Assembly (NCBI RefSeq): GCF_963668165.1
Contig: NZ_OY764212.1
Coordinates: 310,001-374,000, forward strand
DNA length: 64,000 nt
Reading direction: 5' to 3'
From: Marispirochaeta sp.
GTDB taxonomy: Bacteria > Spirochaetota > Spirochaetia > JC444 > Marispirochaetaceae
The notes beneath the pieces are model-generated. The model saw only the letters and a list, made by a program, of their open reading frames with translations, had not been told where the DNA came from and did not search any database. How positions within the stretch are numbered: position 1 is the stretch's first letter; the number at the start of each line of letters is the position of its first letter. Made by a program: the position numbers and the translations under genes. Shown here in pieces: positions 35,880 to 44,224 of this stretch.

Positions 35880-37790
35880 ATGCCGATTCAAAAGTTGGTG
35901 CTTGGAATACGAAACAGTCTTCCTGTCGGGACTTCGGAGGAGGAATTTGAAGGGTACTACCAGATGGTTTTGAAACCCTTCATTACCCTCCTCTATAACC
36001 ATCCGGGAGTGTATATCTGGAATTATTATTCGGGGAATCTCCTGGAGTGGCTCGAAGAGCGGCATCCCGAATTTATCATGATTCTGAACGACATGTCCAA
36101 ACGCAAGCAGATAGAACTTTTGGGGGGTGTTCATTACGAAGCCTTCCTCCCGCTTATTCCGAGTCCGGACCGGCTGGGACAGATTGAATATCTGACAACC
36201 TTTATCCGCAAGCGTTTCGGCCGTCGGCCCAGGGGAGGAGTTCTTCCCGGGGATGTCTGGGAGCCTTCACTGGCAAGTACCTTAAAAAGCGCCGGTTTTG
36301 ACTATATTCTTCTGCCGGACAGTTATTTTGCTAATGCCGGGTGCCGGGGAAAAGAGCTCTATATGCCCTGTTATACCGAGGATCTGGGCAAGAACCTGAT
36401 TGTATATCCTGTTTCTACCGGTCTTTCCGGTCGTATCGGTACCATTGATCCGGGAACCTTTATAGATGAGCTGTCGCTTATCTACCGTAATACCGGTACC
36501 GGGGTTATCTGCCTCTATCTGAATCCCGCGGGGCTGCAGGACTGGTATGAAAAGTTCTTTACCCTGCTGGAAGAGCGCAGCAGTGAGCTGGCAACCTTCA
36601 GGCCTGTGCGCTGTACCCGGGTTCTTGAGAATATCGGCAAACGCTACTTCTCCAGCGTAACCTTTCAAAGCATGATGCGCTGGATCGAACGCCGGCCTCC
36701 GGGGAACAAACAGGAGTATCTGGATGCTTCTGTGCTTCCCGCAGGTTCATATCGTCATTTTTTAACCTGTTATCCCGAAGGCAATGCCCTGTACAGCAAG
36801 ATGATGTACACCAGCCTGCTGGTAAACCAGATCCGGGGAGACCGTTCCCGGAAAAAAACCGCCCGGGAGGAACTCTGGAAGGCCCAATGCCACTCCGCCT
36901 ATTGGCACGGCAGGGACGGCGGCATCTACCGCCGCGCTTTTCGGCAGGCTGCCTACTACTCATTGCTGGAATCGGAAAAGATTACCAAGGAACGCGGCAT
37001 CTTTAAGCCCTCAATCTTTACCACCGATTTTGATATGGATGGAAACCAGGAGTATCTCTACCGGGGAACCAACATCAATGCCTATGTGCACCGCTTCGGC
37101 GGCGGACTCATAGAGCTGGATTACTTTCCCGCCTCATGGAACTACTGTGCTACCATGGCGCGGCATGAAGAGCTCTACCTGAATGATGATCTCCCCCGGG
37201 ACACGGTACCCCGGTACTCCTTTTATGATCATATCAGTGAGGAACCTGTCGATCAGGGCAAGCTGAACAGGGGTGCGGTTCCTGATATCGCTGATTTCAG
37301 TACAAAGGTTTATGAGCAGGACGCCTTTCACCGGGACACACGGGAGGTCAAACTTAAGGCCAATGGAACGGTCCGGGGAGATGATTACGAGCTTCCCCTG
37401 GAGCTGAAAAAGCAGTACAGCTTTAAAAAGAACATTCTTCTGGTAGATTACACCCTGTCGTCGGAAAAACCGAACAGCCGGGAGCTGCATTTTGCAACTG
37501 AATTGAATCTTGCCTTCAGTTCTCCGGAAAACCTGAATACCCAGCTTAGCGAAGGGGCACCCGATGGAATGTCGCTGATCCTGGAGGACCGGGGTATCAA
37601 CAGCCGCATCACCCTGAGCAGTCAGGACCCCTTTCGCTGGCACATGGTTCCCATACATGTTCCCTACCTGACAGAGGCGGGGATTGTCGATGAGTATCAG
37701 CAGCACATGCTTGTTTTAAGCTGGAAAGTCCGGCCTGAACAGGGAAGCCCCTGGACGGGAACCATTCAGGTCAAGCTGGACAAGATCTGA
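35880..37790 (+). CDS. GH57 glucanotransferase-like protein with lost catalytic residues
   Basis: 636 residues. The fold of GH57 4-alpha-glucanotransferases is present: N-terminal barrel, motif GGVHYEAFLPLIP (~82-94), helix bundle with AQCHSAYWHG (~335-344) and C-terminal beta domain (DUF1925/DUF1926-like). Aligned from memory with the Thermococcus litoralis enzyme, the nucleophile segment TERVW becomes PGDVW (residues 123-127), replacing Glu with Gly. The acid segment HDDGEKFG becomes YLNPAGLQ (213-220), replacing Asp with Asn. Both catalytic residues thus appear absent, suggesting a non-enzymatic glucan-binding or regulatory role. The gene is 23 bp after rnfB. Confidence 0.8.
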   Translation: MPIQKLVLGIRNSLPVGTSEEEFEGYYQMVLKPFITLLYNHPGVYIWNYYSGNLLEWLEERHPEFIMILNDMSKRKQIELLGGVHYEAFLPLIPSPDRLGQIEYLTTFIRKRFGRRPRGGVLPGDVWEPSLASTLKSAGFDYILLPDSYFANAGCRGKELYMPCYTEDLGKNLIVYPVSTGLSGRIGTIDPGTFIDELSLIYRNTGTGVICLYLNPAGLQDWYEKFFTLLEERSSELATFRPVRCTRVLENIGKRYFSSVTFQSMMRWIERRPPGNKQEYLDASVLPAGSYRHFLTCYPEGNALYSKMMYTSLLVNQIRGDRSRKKTAREELWKAQCHSAYWHGRDGGIYRRAFRQAAYYSLLESEKITKERGIFKPSIFTTDFDMDGNQEYLYRGTNINAYVHRFGGGLIELDYFPASWNYCATMARHEELYLNDDLPRDTVPRYSFYDHISEEPVDQGKLNRGAVPDIADFSTKVYEQDAFHRDTREVKLKANGTVRGDDYELPLELKKQYSFKKNILLVDYTLSSEKPNSRELHFATELNLAFSSPENLNTQLSEGAPDGMSLILEDRGINSRITLSSQDPFRWHMVPIHVPYLTEAGIVDEYQQHMLVLSWKVRPEQGSPWTGTIQVKLDKI

Positions 37791-37801
37791 TCCTGAACGG
37801 A

Positions 37802-39049
37802 TCAGGGAGAGGTGGAAAGCCGCGGGTATATGCGGTCGATCCATACCTGAGATTCGGCATAATAATCCTGCTGGGCAGACAGAAACTGAAACAGGGCCTC
37901 CCGATACTCACCGTTGAAAAAGCAGGCCTGCCCAAGATAAAACCGTGCGGCCCGTTCAATTGTCTCTTCCCGCTTAATTGAGAGGAACTCCTTCAGGGAG
38001 GAGGCTGTTTCTTCATAATCCCCTGTAAGAAAGCGTTCCCGCAGAATAAGCGACAGGGTATATGCGGCACCGCTGAAGTCCCCATGGATATGGGCGGGGA
38101 GTATCTCCGCTTCGGCGGGTTTCTCCTGTCGCCGGGGCAGCCCTGCAAGAAGTTCATCCACCGCAGCTCTGGTTGTTTCAGCCATGGGGCGACTGCCGGG
38201 ACTGATCAGGTTCAGGGAAGGGGCAAGCTGGTCTCCGGAAATCACACTGCGCTGCAGCATCAGTTTTGGAAGCGGGGGGGACCGCAGGCTCGTGTTCGGT
38301 GCTGCAAGTCCTGTCCGTTCGGCTTCCCGTCCGATTTTAACCGGCTGTACACTTATGTTCCGGCCCGGATTAAACACGAAGGTGCCGGTCTGGATCAGCT
38401 TGGTGTCGAAGACCCCGTAATAATAGGGGATTCCCGGTATGGGATAATCGGTGTAGACAGACTGGTCGCTTTCGATCATGTCGATACTGCTGGCCCGCAG
38501 AAGATCGTCTACATCCGCGATGGGATCAGTATGACGGTAGATTGACAGGATCCGGTCCTTCCTGTCTGCTTCAAAGCGCAATTGAACTCCGTCTCCCCGA
38601 ACCTCAGCCGTCAGCCCTGTTATATTCGCGGAGAGTTCTTTTTCTGAGGTTATCGGCTGTGCCGATACTGGATATACGGTTATATTGCGGAATGGAATGA
38701 AGAGTTCAAAGAGTCCTCCGGCAGAATCTTCAATCAGAACCGCGTAATAGTAGTTCCTTGTATCGTCCGGATAATCTATAAAGGTCGAAATCCCCGGTGG
38801 GACTGTTCCAATCTCCTCTGCATCGTTAAAGTTCTCTTCGCCTATCTCAGTGGAATGACGGAAGATATGATAGGTACCGAGAATATCGGGGGAATCCCGC
38901 CACGTAAGCCGGATCCCTTCGCCGGTTTCCGTTGCCCTCAGGCTGGACGGAAAAGGAGAGAAGATCGTGCCGGCCTGGGGGTAGAGCGCCAGGCTGCAGA
39001 AAAGGAGTAGTATAATCAGTACGGAAGAAGGAAATCGTAAACCTTTCAT
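37802..39049 (-). CDS. Secreted FN3-like protein with TPR-like C-terminus
   Basis: About 415 residues from the ATG of MKGLRFPSS (GGAAGG upstream), giving a signal peptide (SVLIILLLFCSLALYPQA). Two FN3-like segments follow, at about residues 30-125 (IRLTWRDSPDILGTYHIFRHS) and 140-245 (VQLRFEADRKDRILSIYRHT). The last 90 residues are helical, resembling tetratricopeptide units (RFLTGDYEETASSLKEFLS, ARFYLGQACFFNGEYREALFQF). Probably a periplasmic scaffold. I recognise no named family. Convergent with the GH57 gene; a CTGATCC/GGATCAG stem (37787-37805) spans both stops without a T-run. Confidence 0.5.
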   Translation of the reverse strand: MKGLRFPSSVLIILLLFCSLALYPQAGTIFSPFPSSLRATETGEGIRLTWRDSPDILGTYHIFRHSTEIGEENFNDAEEIGTVPPGISTFIDYPDDTRNYYYAVLIEDSAGGLFELFIPFRNITVYPVSAQPITSEKELSANITGLTAEVRGDGVQLRFEADRKDRILSIYRHTDPIADVDDLLRASSIDMIESDQSVYTDYPIPGIPYYYGVFDTKLIQTGTFVFNPGRNISVQPVKIGREAERTGLAAPNTSLRSPPLPKLMLQRSVISGDQLAPSLNLISPGSRPMAETTRAAVDELLAGLPRRQEKPAEAEILPAHIHGDFSGAAYTLSLILRERFLTGDYEETASSLKEFLSIKREETIERAARFYLGQACFFNGEYREALFQFLSAQQDYYAESQVWIDRIYPRLSTSP

Positions 39050-39156
39050 ATACCTTCCACTATTATCGGAAAAAACAGATATAATCCATAGGCCTTTCCA
39101 CGATCTGCCCTCTATCTGCTTGCCCAGAAACGCTCTTTGCATGTACACTTAGGTCC

Positions 39157-39426
39157 ATGTTTGTTGCCGTTGCCTGTGATTTTGCCAATGACGACCATGC
39201 GCAGGAAGTAATAAAATTATTGGGATGGTACGGTTTCGAAAAAGTGCAGGAAGGGGTGTGGGAGTCCGCTTCAATACCGGAGAATACCCTGGCGCGATTG
39301 AAACGTGATATTGATCGCAACTGTGATTCTTTTGACTCGATCCGGTTTTACCAGTTTCCCATGGAAGAGACCATGGTCATTACCTCGTTAAAGGGCAAAC
39401 GCTGGCGGCGAATAATACTGGAATAG
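39157..39426 (+). CDS. Cas2-like stand-alone ferredoxin-fold protein
   Basis: 89 residues. The pattern matches Cas2: first strand MFVAVACDF with Asp at position 8, the position of the conserved Cas2 aspartate. Then comes HAQEVIKLLGWYGFEKVQEGVWES, corresponding to the Cas2 helix and strand that usually read YGxRVQxSVFE, followed by RLKRDIDRNCDSFDSIRFYQF. No cas1, other cas gene or CRISPR array is in the window. Stand-alone Cas2/VapD-type proteins can be nucleases of unrelated function. It lies 22 bp upstream of prfB, so co-expression with it is likely. Confidence 0.65.
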   Translation: MFVAVACDFANDDHAQEVIKLLGWYGFEKVQEGVWESASIPENTLARLKRDIDRNCDSFDSIRFYQFPMEETMVITSLKGKRWRRIILE

Positions 39427-39448
39427 AAACTCAAAGGAGATTCTGAAA

Positions 39449-40556
39449 ATGCTGAGCGAACTTGATAATGCAATAAAGTCTTTGAACGACGATATCCTCG
39501 AAATCTGGAGGGGTCTTTGACCCGGAACGAATAGAACATCAGATCCGGGAAAGAGAAGCCGAAACTGCCGAACCCGATTTCTGGAACGACAGAGAGGGGG
39601 CGGAAAAGCTGATGGCCGAAATCACCGCCTTGAAACGCTCCTACGAGCCCTGGAAGGAACTGAAACAGAAGATCGAAGACCTGTCGGGTCTCTATGCTAT
39701 TGCTCTCGAAGAGAAAGACGATTCTGTCGAACAGGAGCTGAAAACAGGAATTGAAGAACTGACCAATGAGTTCAACAGTCTGCGTCTTATGGACATGCTC
39801 TCCGGTGAGTTCGATCGCAATCCGGTCTTCCTTACCATCCATTCAGGCGCCGGTGGAACTGAAGCCTGCGACTGGGTGAGCATGCTGTACCGTATGTACA
39901 GCCGCTGGATCGAGCGCAGGGGCTTCAAGTCTGAAATCCTCGATCTGCAGGAGGCCGAGGGAGGAATCAAATCGATTACTCTGCAGGTAAAGGGCGACTA
40001 TGTCCACGGGTACCTGAAGTGTGAGACAGGAATTCACCGTCTGGTGCGAATCTCCCCCTTCGATTCCTCCAGCCGCCGGCATACCTCATTTGCCTCCGTG
40101 TATGTCTCTCCGGTTATTGAGGACGAGATCGAAGTGGATATCAAACCGGAGGATCTGCGGATTGATACCTATCGCGCTCAAGGCGCCGGAGGTCAGCATG
40201 TAAACAAGACTGATTCGGCAGTACGTATGACCCACCTGGCAACGGGTATCGTCGTGCAGTGTCAGAACGAGCGGAGCCAGCACAAGAACCGGGACATGGC
40301 GATGAAAATGCTGAAATCCCGCCTGTACGAATATTATAAAGCCGAACAGGAGGCCGAACAGGAGAAGAAGGCTCAGGAGAAAAAGGACATATCCTGGGGC
40401 AATCAGATCCGTTCCTACGTTTTTCATCCCTATAACATGGTCAAGGACCATAGAACAAAGCATGAAACAGGAAATGTACAGGCTGTAATGGACGGAGATC
40501 TGGATCCGTTCATAGAAAGTTATCTCAATTATGTGTGGAAACAGAAGAAGGAATGA
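39449..40556 (+). CDS. prfB: Peptide chain release factor 2, programmed +1 frameshift
   Basis: The gene is join(39449..39517, 39519..40556), about 368 residues. It starts at ATG 39449 with AAAGGAGA upstream. The first 23 codons end with CTT followed by in-frame TGA at 39518-39520; skipping one T puts the ribosome on GAC and the long frame that runs to 40556. The slip site has CTTTGAC preceded by GGAGG (39507-39511) three bases before CTT, the classic RF2 autoregulatory signal. The downstream part has SPFDSSSRRHTSF and the catalytic GAGGQHVNKTDSAVR, plus the RF2 anticodon-like SPF. It terminates at UGA and UAA. Confidence 0.95.
39507..39521 (+). promoter_or_regulatory. prfB +1 frameshift signal
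   Basis: GGAGG (internal Shine-Dalgarno-like), three bases, CTT, TGA, C. Low RF2 slows termination at the UGA and favours +1 slippage, so RF2 controls its own synthesis. Every element of the E. coli-type signal is present at the standard spacing. Confidence 0.95.
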
Positions 40557-40918
40557 ACGGGGTCCTTATCGTCGACGATCTGGAATTTATGAGAACCGCC
40601 CTGCGGGAAATACTCGAAAAGACAGAGATTCCTGTCGTTGGCGAGGCCTGTAACGGTAGAGAGGGGGTCGAGGCCTTCGCACGCCTGCAGCCGGATGTTG
40701 TTCTGCTGGATATCACCATGCCGGAGATGGACGGCTTGACGGCCCTGAAGCGCATACGCAGGAAAGATCCCGCTGCCCGGGTCGTCATGTGTTCGGCTCT
40801 GGGGCAGGAGACGACGATTCTGAAGGCAATCCGCTACGGTGCAAGAGATTTTGTGGTAAAACCCTTTAAGCCGGAACGGATTGTCTCTGCTGTCAGGAAG
40901 GCACTACCCGGAAATTAA
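40553..40918 (+). CDS. CheY-like single-domain response regulator
   Basis: About 121 residues from ATG 40553, overlapping the prfB stop (ATGA); a GTG at 40535 is an alternative that adds six residues. A complete receiver: acidic pair VDDLE at 8-9, phospho-acceptor Asp53 in VLLDITMP, switch Ser in VVMCSAL and Lys in VVKPFKP. There is no output domain, so it signals by protein contact, as in chemotaxis or related pathways. Its kinase is not in the window. Confidence 0.88.
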   Translation: MNGVLIVDDLEFMRTALREILEKTEIPVVGEACNGREGVEAFARLQPDVVLLDITMPEMDGLTALKRIRRKDPAARVVMCSALGQETTILKAIRYGARDFVVKPFKPERIVSAVRKALPGN

Positions 40919-42288
40919 TGAAGAAAACAGCACTGTACAGACAGAAAGCGCGGGTGCTGGTACTTCTGTGCATCCTGTTTCCGCAGTTTCTTGGTGCGGC
41001 TGAGGACCCGCGGCAGGAATATACCGTCGCTGTATCCGGGTTTACCGCTCTGGGGCTTCCCCGGGAACATGCCTACCTTGCCGAGGCCCTCCCGCGGCTG
41101 ATGCTGCATACCCTGTCCGGCTTGGAATCCCGCTATATCAGCAATAAAGAGAAATCGGCCTATATACAGAGGATCGAGCAGGAATCTCTTCGGAAAGCCG
41201 CCCGAACCGCGGCGGATTCCAGAAAGGAAAAATCCTTTAGCGCTATTAAAAACGGCAGTATGAGGAGTCAGGAGAAAGAGGAAAGCTCTGCGCCAGTGGA
41301 AGAGATGGTCTCCCTGGAAGAGCTCGCCGATTATAAACCGGTGCGGCTTTTTAATGCCAACGGTGAGGTCCTGAAGATCCCTGTAGATCCGGCGCAGTAC
41401 TGCCGGGACAACAAGCTGGACATGCTGATTTCCGGCACGATTGAATCTATCGGTGAGCTGGTCTATTTCTCTTTGAAGGCTTACACCTTTGCCGATGCCC
41501 GGTGGGATGAGTTTTTTGTTTCCGCATCCGGTTTTACTGTCCTTGAGGATGCCCTGCTGCAAGCCCGCGGCGCCCTCCGGCAGAAGGTCCTGGGACGGCC
41601 CTGGAGCTCCCTCTCGGTTGTAACCCGAAGGGATGCCTGGATCTATATCGACGGAGAGCTCCAAGGGGTAGGCGGACTCAATAACCTGATTCTTGCCCCC
41701 GGGGACCACACTGTACGGATAGAAGCGGAAGCGGCTGAAACTCTGGAAGCACAGATACGCCTGCAGGAGGGTGAGGACGAAGTACTGGAATACAGCCTGA
41801 CTGATTCTCCTGTACCATCCATTGAGGTCACCACTGATCCGGCGGGAGCGGATGTTTATCTTTCGTCCCTGTGGGCCGGAAAAACTCCGCTGTTCCTGCC
41901 TGTCAGCGGACGGAACGGCACATTGCGGCTTGTGCTGGAGGGCTACAAGGATGTGCTCATTCCTGCATCTGAGCTTGAGCCCGGAACAAACGGCTTCAGC
42001 CTGAATCAACGGTTTTACGATCCGGAGCTCAGGCTGCGTTCAAAACGCGATCGCCTGTACACGGCAGTTGGTCTTTTTACCCTTTCTTTACCGGTAACCA
42101 TGTTCAGCTACTCCCTCTACCGGGACTACTGGAATCAGGCAGTTTTATACGACGACAGCGGTTTTGCCGACCGTTCCTTTTTGTATAACGGCGCATTTTA
42201 TGGTAGTCTTTTCGGGTCTTCCATGCTGTTCGTGAATATGGTACGGTCCCTGATCGATTACCGGGCCGCCGGCGCGGAAACATTTTAA
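40918..42288 (+). CDS. PEGA-domain periplasmic/membrane protein
   Basis: 456 residues with a signal peptide (VLVLLCILFPQFLGAA). A mixed N-terminal region (VAVSGFTALGLPREHAYLAEALPRLML) resembles FlgT/TolB-N-like modules. PEGA-type beta modules are at ~228-295 (DAWIYIDGELQGVGGLNNLILAPGDHTVRIEA) and ~300-370 (IEVTTDPAGADVYLSSLWAGKTPLFLPVSG). Two hydrophobic segments close the protein. PEGA modules are thought to bind surface or cell-wall structures. Spirochaete genomes often encode such proteins; the specific role is unknown. Confidence 0.75.
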   Translation: MKKTALYRQKARVLVLLCILFPQFLGAAEDPRQEYTVAVSGFTALGLPREHAYLAEALPRLMLHTLSGLESRYISNKEKSAYIQRIEQESLRKAARTAADSRKEKSFSAIKNGSMRSQEKEESSAPVEEMVSLEELADYKPVRLFNANGEVLKIPVDPAQYCRDNKLDMLISGTIESIGELVYFSLKAYTFADARWDEFFVSASGFTVLEDALLQARGALRQKVLGRPWSSLSVVTRRDAWIYIDGELQGVGGLNNLILAPGDHTVRIEAEAAETLEAQIRLQEGEDEVLEYSLTDSPVPSIEVTTDPAGADVYLSSLWAGKTPLFLPVSGRNGTLRLVLEGYKDVLIPASELEPGTNGFSLNQRFYDPELRLRSKRDRLYTAVGLFTLSLPVTMFSYSLYRDYWNQAVLYDDSGFADRSFLYNGAFYGSLFGSSMLFVNMVRSLIDYRAAGAETF

Positions 42289-42314
42289 AACAGAGCAATA
42301 AGGAAACAGACAAC

Positions 42315-43175
42315 ATGCGAGGAATAGGCGCACGGCTGAAGAGCATTTTTTCCGGGAACCGGATAGATGAAGAGACCTTTGAGGATATAGAAGATCTGCT
42401 GGTGGAGGCCGATATCGGTGCCGCCGCTGCCATGGAAACAGTCGACCAGCTGCGGAAGGAGCGGGGAGTAAAAAACCGCGAAGAACTTATCCTCATTCTG
42501 CGTAACAAGTTAAAGGAATATCTGCTTGAGGGTGAACTTTCCCTTGAACCTGATAAACTCAATGTTGTGCTTGTTCTTGGTGTCAACGGTGTCGGAAAAA
42601 CCACCAGTATTGCCAAGCTGGCGTCCCTGCTGCACAAGCAGCACGGCATGGAACCATTACTTGCGGCAGGGGATACTTTCCGGGCCGCAGCGATCGACCA
42701 GCTGATGCTCCATGGAGAGCGCCTGGGTTTTAAAGTTGTTCACCAGCACCCAGGGTCGGATCCCGGTGCGGTAGTATGGGATGCCATCGAGAGCGCTCAG
42801 GCAAGGAAGTGCCCCCTGGTACTGGCGGATACTGCCGGGAGAATGCATAACAAGCAGAATCTTGTAAACGAACTGAAAAAGATTGACGGTATTGTGCAGA
42901 AACGAAAAGTAGACGGGGCCTACCGCAAGGTGCTGGTTATTGATGCCACAACCGGGCAGAACGGGCTGCGGCAGGCGGAGATCTTTCATGAAGCTGTCGG
43001 GCTCGACGGGATTATCCTGACCAAGTTTGATTCCGCCGCCAAGGGTGGAATCATTCTATCGATATGCCGGAATCTGAAGGTCCCGTTTCTGTATCTCTGC
43101 GACGGTGAAGGCTATGACAATATACGCGGCTTTCGCGCAGATGATTTTCTGGACACCCTTCTGGCGGAGAACTGA
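42315..43175 (+). CDS. ftsY: Signal recognition particle receptor FtsY
   Basis: 286 residues, essentially only the NG domains; the acidic A domain is missing, as in many bacteria outside the gammaproteobacteria. The N domain helices come first, then G1 GVNGVGKT (89-96), G2 DTFRAAAIDQL, G3 DTAGR, and G4 TKFD. The closing box reads CDGEGYDNIRGF in place of the common GEKxDDL. It docks the SRP-ribosome complex at the membrane. The next gene starts inside its stop (TGATG). Confidence 0.94.
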   Translation: MRGIGARLKSIFSGNRIDEETFEDIEDLLVEADIGAAAAMETVDQLRKERGVKNREELILILRNKLKEYLLEGELSLEPDKLNVVLVLGVNGVGKTTSIAKLASLLHKQHGMEPLLAAGDTFRAAAIDQLMLHGERLGFKVVHQHPGSDPGAVVWDAIESAQARKCPLVLADTAGRMHNKQNLVNELKKIDGIVQKRKVDGAYRKVLVIDATTGQNGLRQAEIFHEAVGLDGIILTKFDSAAKGGIILSICRNLKVPFLYLCDGEGYDNIRGFRADDFLDTLLAEN

Positions 43176-44224
43176 TGAGACTGATCCTGTTCCTGCTTAT
43201 CGCGTTCACTCTCTTTTATAGTGAATTACATGCCGACTGGTACCGTTCCGACGCTCTGGGCAGGGCGGCAGAACCACTCGCGGCTGATGAGGCGAATGAG
43301 ACGGCACGGGAACAGGAGGAGTACCTCCTCTACCGTAGTGGTGACGGAAACAGCCGGACAGAACGCCTGTACCGCTACGGCACGGTAATCAGGGAGGCCT
43401 CCATCCGTTTTCTCCCCGGCGACAGGCGGGAAGAGTCTGTCGTTGAGGGCCCGGAACGCAGAATTACCCTCTACGAAGGAGATCTTCCCCTGCGGGAGGA
43501 GATCTATACCGCGGATACCCTGGACAGGGTTCTCAGGTACGGCTGGGACGGTTCAGTCCTGAAATTCCTTGAGATGGGCAACGGAGAGGAACTCCTCTGC
43601 CGGCAGGAGTATTTTCGGGATCCCCGGGGTCGTCTCAGGACCCTTATCCGTTACCTGGGCAGCGCAGAAGAGAAAGATGAGAGAGCAGTCAGGGTTATAC
43701 AGTTCGGGTACAGGGACGGAGCTCTTGCTGAAACCTGGTACGGCGGATACGAAGAAGGGGTCCGTACCCGTTTCGCTGGACTTCAGGCCCTCGAAGAAGC
43801 CAGAATGAGCGGGACAGCAGTTACCGGCCTGATTAAACGTGAGTCCCTGGGAAAAAACCAGGTGGAGCGGAGTTTCAATACCGGCGGCGAGATGGTCTCG
43901 AAAACAATACGGGGACCCGAAGGCAGAACTCTCCGGGAAACCCTCTACCGCAATGGAGAGGCAGTCCGGGACAGGGAATACCGCTATACTGATGATCTTT
44001 TAACAGCGATGGTTATCAGGGAACCGGAACGTCTGGAACGCAGGGTCTATACCTACGAGGATGATACCCTCCGAAAGGAGGAAGTCTTTGTAAACCGCAG
44101 ACTGGTTAAGGTTTCCAGTTTCGACGGGAATCTTACACTGGAAGAGTTCTACCGCCGGGGCGAGGTTATTACCCGCCGTCGCTACAATGGAGATACCCTG
44201 ATTTCCGAGGACAGTTATGAATAG
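43175..44224 (+). CDS. Secreted hypothetical protein with repeated Tyr/Arg-rich strands
   Basis: 349 residues with a signal peptide (LILFLLIAFTLFYSELHA). The body is made of short beta motifs with recurring patterns (RRITLYEGDLPLREEIYT, RRVYTYEDDTLRKEEVFV, RRRYNGDTLISEDSYE), similar in style to MORN/YD-like beta-repeat proteins. I recognise no family. It lies between ftsY and a Lol-type exporter in one run of overlapping genes, so an envelope role is plausible. Confidence 0.45.
   Translation: MRLILFLLIAFTLFYSELHADWYRSDALGRAAEPLAADEANETAREQEEYLLYRSGDGNSRTERLYRYGTVIREASIRFLPGDRREESVVEGPERRITLYEGDLPLREEIYTADTLDRVLRYGWDGSVLKFLEMGNGEELLCRQEYFRDPRGRLRTLIRYLGSAEEKDERAVRVIQFGYRDGALAETWYGGYEEGVRTRFAGLQALEEARMSGTAVTGLIKRESLGKNQVERSFNTGGEMVSKTIRGPEGRTLRETLYRNGEAVRDREYRYTDDLLTAMVIREPERLERRVYTYEDDTLRKEEVFVNRRLVKVSSFDGNLTLEEFYRRGEVITRRRYNGDTLISEDSYE

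Noticed and set aside
37787..37805. CTGATCC/GGATCAG stem between the GH57 gene and the FN3-like gene as bidirectional terminator
   Set aside because: No T-run on either strand, so termination cannot be claimed.
39157..39448. CRISPR array expected beside the Cas2-like gene
   Set aside because: No short direct repeats with unique spacers are visible nearby or elsewhere in the window.
40915..42009. 364-residue frame opposite the PEGA gene
   Set aside because: Shadow of a well-supported gene; composition reflects reverse-complemented codon bias.
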